Assembly (NCBI GenBank): GCA_946220775.1
Contig: CAMIFC010000014.1
Location: forward strand, 1 to 52,744
Direction: 5' to 3'
DNA length: 52,744 nucleotides
Source of the DNA: an uncultured Corynebacterium sp.
Lineage (GTDB): Bacteria > Actinomycetota > Actinomycetes > Mycobacteriales > Mycobacteriaceae
Part shown: one piece after another, positions 51,235 through 52,744 of the stretch
Layout: each line of letters opens with the position of its first letter
Position numbering within the stretch: the first letter of the stretch is position 1
Position numbers and translations under genes: made by a program
The notes under the pieces: generated by a model
The model's input: the letters and a program-made list of their open reading frames with translations, nothing else
Told to the model about the DNA's origin: nothing
The model's database searches: none

Positions 51235-52527
51235 GTGCCGAATAGCACACAACCAGCACAGACGAACATTATTGACGAGTTGCAGTGGAGGGGGCTCATT
51301 GCACAGTCCACTGATGTGGACGAACTGCGCAAGCAACTCGAAGAGCCAACGAGCGTCTACGTTGGCTTTGACCCAACGGGACCGTCCCTGCATGCCGGCC
51401 ATCTTGTGCCGCTGTTGATGCTGCGTCGGTTCCAGCTCGCGGGGCACCACCCTGTCGCGCTGGCCGGCGGAGCGACCGGCATGATCGGCGATCCACGGGA
51501 CGTGGGGGAGCGGACCATGCAGACCGAAGAGGCCATCGCCGACAACCTTGAACGCATCAAGGGGCAGCTGAAGCGGTTCGTGGATTTCGACGCGGAATTT
51601 GAGGGAGAGAAGACGGCCACCCTCGTCAACAACTACGACTGGATCCGGAACATGTCTGTCATCGAGTTCCTTCGGGACCTCGGTAAGAACTTTTCGCTCA
51701 ATACGATGCTGTCCCGCGATACGGTTAAGCGTCGCCTGGAAAACGACGGTATTTCCTACACGGAGTTTTCGTACATGCTCCTGCAGGCGAATGACTTCCT
51801 GCACCTGCGTCGCGAGATGAATGTTCGGGTTCAGATGGGTGGCTCGGATCAGTGGGGCAACATCGTGTCGGGCGTGGATTTGAATCGTCGTGTCGACGGC
51901 GAGTCTGTCCATGGTTTGACCGTGCCATTGGTGACGGACTCCGAAGGCAACAAGTTCGGTAAGTCCACGGGCGGCGGCAAATTGTGGCTGGATCCGGAGA
52001 TGACCAGCCCTTACAGCTGGTACCAGTACTTCTTCAACGCAGCGGATGCGGATGTTGTTCGCTACCTGCGTTGGTTCACGTTCTTGGATCGCGAAGAGCT
52101 CGACCGTCTGGAAGTCGAAGTGGCTGAGCGTCCGTTCAAGCGCGAGGCCCAGCGTGTTCTCGCCCAGGAAATGACGAAACTCGTTCACGGTGAAGACGCC
52201 GTTGCGAAGGTTGAACTTGCTGCCCAGGCATTGTTCGGCCGTGCGGAATTGGCTGACTTGGATGAAGCAACTCTGTTGGCAGCCCTTCAAGAGACCGAGG
52301 TCGCAGAGGTTTCCGCTGGGGAAACTATCACCGACATTTTGGTCGCAGCTGGTTTGGAAAAGTCGAAGGGAGCTGCCCGCCGAACCATCAAGGAGGGCGG
52401 TGCCTACGCGAACAACGAACGCATCACCGATTCCGAGTGGGTTCCCGCCAACGAGGATCTTCTCCATGGTTCGATCCTCGTTCTACGTAAGGGTAAGCGG
52501 AACTTCTCCGGTGCGATCGTGAAGTAA
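51235..52527 (+). CDS. tyrS: Tyrosyl-tRNA synthetase
   Basis: 430 residues, class I. HIGH-like PTGPSLHAGHLVPLL, tyrosine-binding YMLLQANDF and MGGSDQWGNI, and the KMSKS-equivalent GNKFGKSTGG are present. The C-terminal S4-like RNA-binding domain is SAGETITDILVAAGLEKSKGAARRTIKEGGAYANNE. The GTG at 51235 has AAAGGG 6 nt upstream and gives the usual start MPNSTQPAQTNIID. Confidence 0.96.
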   Translation: MPNSTQPAQTNIIDELQWRGLIAQSTDVDELRKQLEEPTSVYVGFDPTGPSLHAGHLVPLLMLRRFQLAGHHPVALAGGATGMIGDPRDVGERTMQTEEAIADNLERIKGQLKRFVDFDAEFEGEKTATLVNNYDWIRNMSVIEFLRDLGKNFSLNTMLSRDTVKRRLENDGISYTEFSYMLLQANDFLHLRREMNVRVQMGGSDQWGNIVSGVDLNRRVDGESVHGLTVPLVTDSEGNKFGKSTGGGKLWLDPEMTSPYSWYQYFFNAADADVVRYLRWFTFLDREELDRLEVEVAERPFKREAQRVLAQEMTKLVHGEDAVAKVELAAQALFGRAELADLDEATLLAALQETEVAEVSAGETITDILVAAGLEKSKGAARRTIKEGGAYANNERITDSEWVPANEDLLHGSILVLRKGKRNFSGAIVK

Positions 52528-52563
52528 ACGCTTCCGCAGCGCCCGTTCGATCTTTTCTTTTTT

Positions 52564-52602
52564 AGGACGCCACCCCGGCCGAGGCCGGGGTGGCGTCCTT
52601 TC
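52564..52602 (+). terminator. tyrS terminator built from an inverted pair of the GGACGCCACC motif
   Basis: AGGACGCCACCCCGGC (52564-52579) and GCCGGGGTGGCGTCCT (52584-52599) pair perfectly around CGAG, followed by TTTCTG. Each arm contains one exact motif copy, and the left copy is preceded by a T-rich run. Confidence 0.8.
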
Positions 52603-52703
52603 TGCCTCTCGGATCAGTTCGGTGCCACTTTTCGGTTGCGAGCGGGTCCTGAGTGCAACGTTAACTGAAGTGGTGCGTTGGATTAATCATCTGACCTGCG
52701 GGT

Positions 52704-52732
52704 TTGTGGTTGTTGTGGGGTGTGTGTAGATT
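52704..52732 (+). promoter_or_regulatory. Promoter-like sequence at the window end, possibly rRNA operon
   Basis: TTGTGG (52704-52709), a 17-nt spacer and TAGATT (52727-52732) form a good promoter firing out of the window. From memory, tyrS is followed by a 16S rRNA gene in some corynebacteria, so this could be an rRNA promoter, but no rRNA sequence is inside the window. Confidence 0.4.
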
Positions 52733-52744
52733 ATTGATCTGTCA

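Noticed and set aside
51112..52467. 451-codon open frame antisense to tyrS
   Set aside because: Covers tyrS in the opposite frame with no recognisable domain; tyrS motifs are complete.
52528..52744. Start of a 16S rRNA gene
   Set aside because: No rRNA sequence is visible; only a promoter-like element reaches the window end.

Overview
The window is a chromosomal segment of a mycolata actinobacterium, most likely a medium-GC Corynebacterium. Base composition is moderately GC-rich. Gene order from polA onward follows the Mycobacterium tuberculosis Rv1629-Rv1689 block (polA, rpsA, coaE, uvrB, a universal stress protein, a metallo-beta-lactamase, uvrA, infC-rpmI-rplT, an rRNA methyltransferase, pheST, argCJBDFRGH, tyrS), and a fatty-acid cluster matches Rv0241c-Rv0243 (htdX, fabG4, fadA2). 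I did not assign a species.

Layout. 1-5145: a partial M20 amidohydrolase, a DUF4921 HIT/GalT-like protein, a small hypothetical protein and a polar amino-acid ABC transporter operon. 5168-8202: a tightly overlapping ogt / glutaminase-STAS / GT87 mannosyltransferase unit, the last gene disturbed by a nine-G run. 8227-10805: an accessory patch with a membrane-anchored Ltp-domain protein, two diverged copies of a cassette (two-helix membrane microprotein plus helix-turn-helix protein), a third microprotein, a broken NUMOD4 endonuclease start and other debris. It lies next to a tRNA-Leu(CAA) at 10974-11047. 11125-18302: polA, a DUF368 lipid-carrier flippase, an isocitrate/isopropylmalate-type dehydrogenase, rpsA and a secreted protein. 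18486-19529: a DUF418 membrane protein gene with an in-frame amber codon. 19522-25304: htdX-fabG4 divergent from fadA2, then a DUF4185 lipoprotein divergent from a small secreted protein. 25320-36121: coaE, uvrB, usp, helD, MBL hydrolase, uvrA and the infC-rpmI-rplT operon, with an AUU start and a long leader. 36250-40878: rRNA methyltransferase and pheST. 40948-49707: the complete arginine pathway. 49814-52527: a DUF4272-like protein, a Trm112-like protein and tyrS. The window ends in a promoter-like region.

How the genes work together. The arg operon runs from N-acetylglutamate to arginine, with ArgJ recycling the acetyl group and its own repressor ArgR inside. UvrA and UvrB supply excision repair with PolA for gap filling, and Ogt adds direct alkylation repair. 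infC-rpmI-rplT, rpsA, pheST, tyrS and the rRNA methyltransferase are translation genes. HtdX, FabG4 and FadA2 together can run the dehydration, reduction and thiolysis/condensation chemistry of a fatty-acyl cycle.

Two window-wide signals stand out. (1) A dispersed motif, GGTGGCGTCC usually followed by an A-tract, occurs nine times exactly and in many close variants, in both orientations, in genes and as inverted pairs between genes. (2) About fourteen genes have a TAnnnT -10 box ending 6-8 nt before the start codon, the layout of leaderless mRNAs, including three divergent pairs leaderless on both sides.
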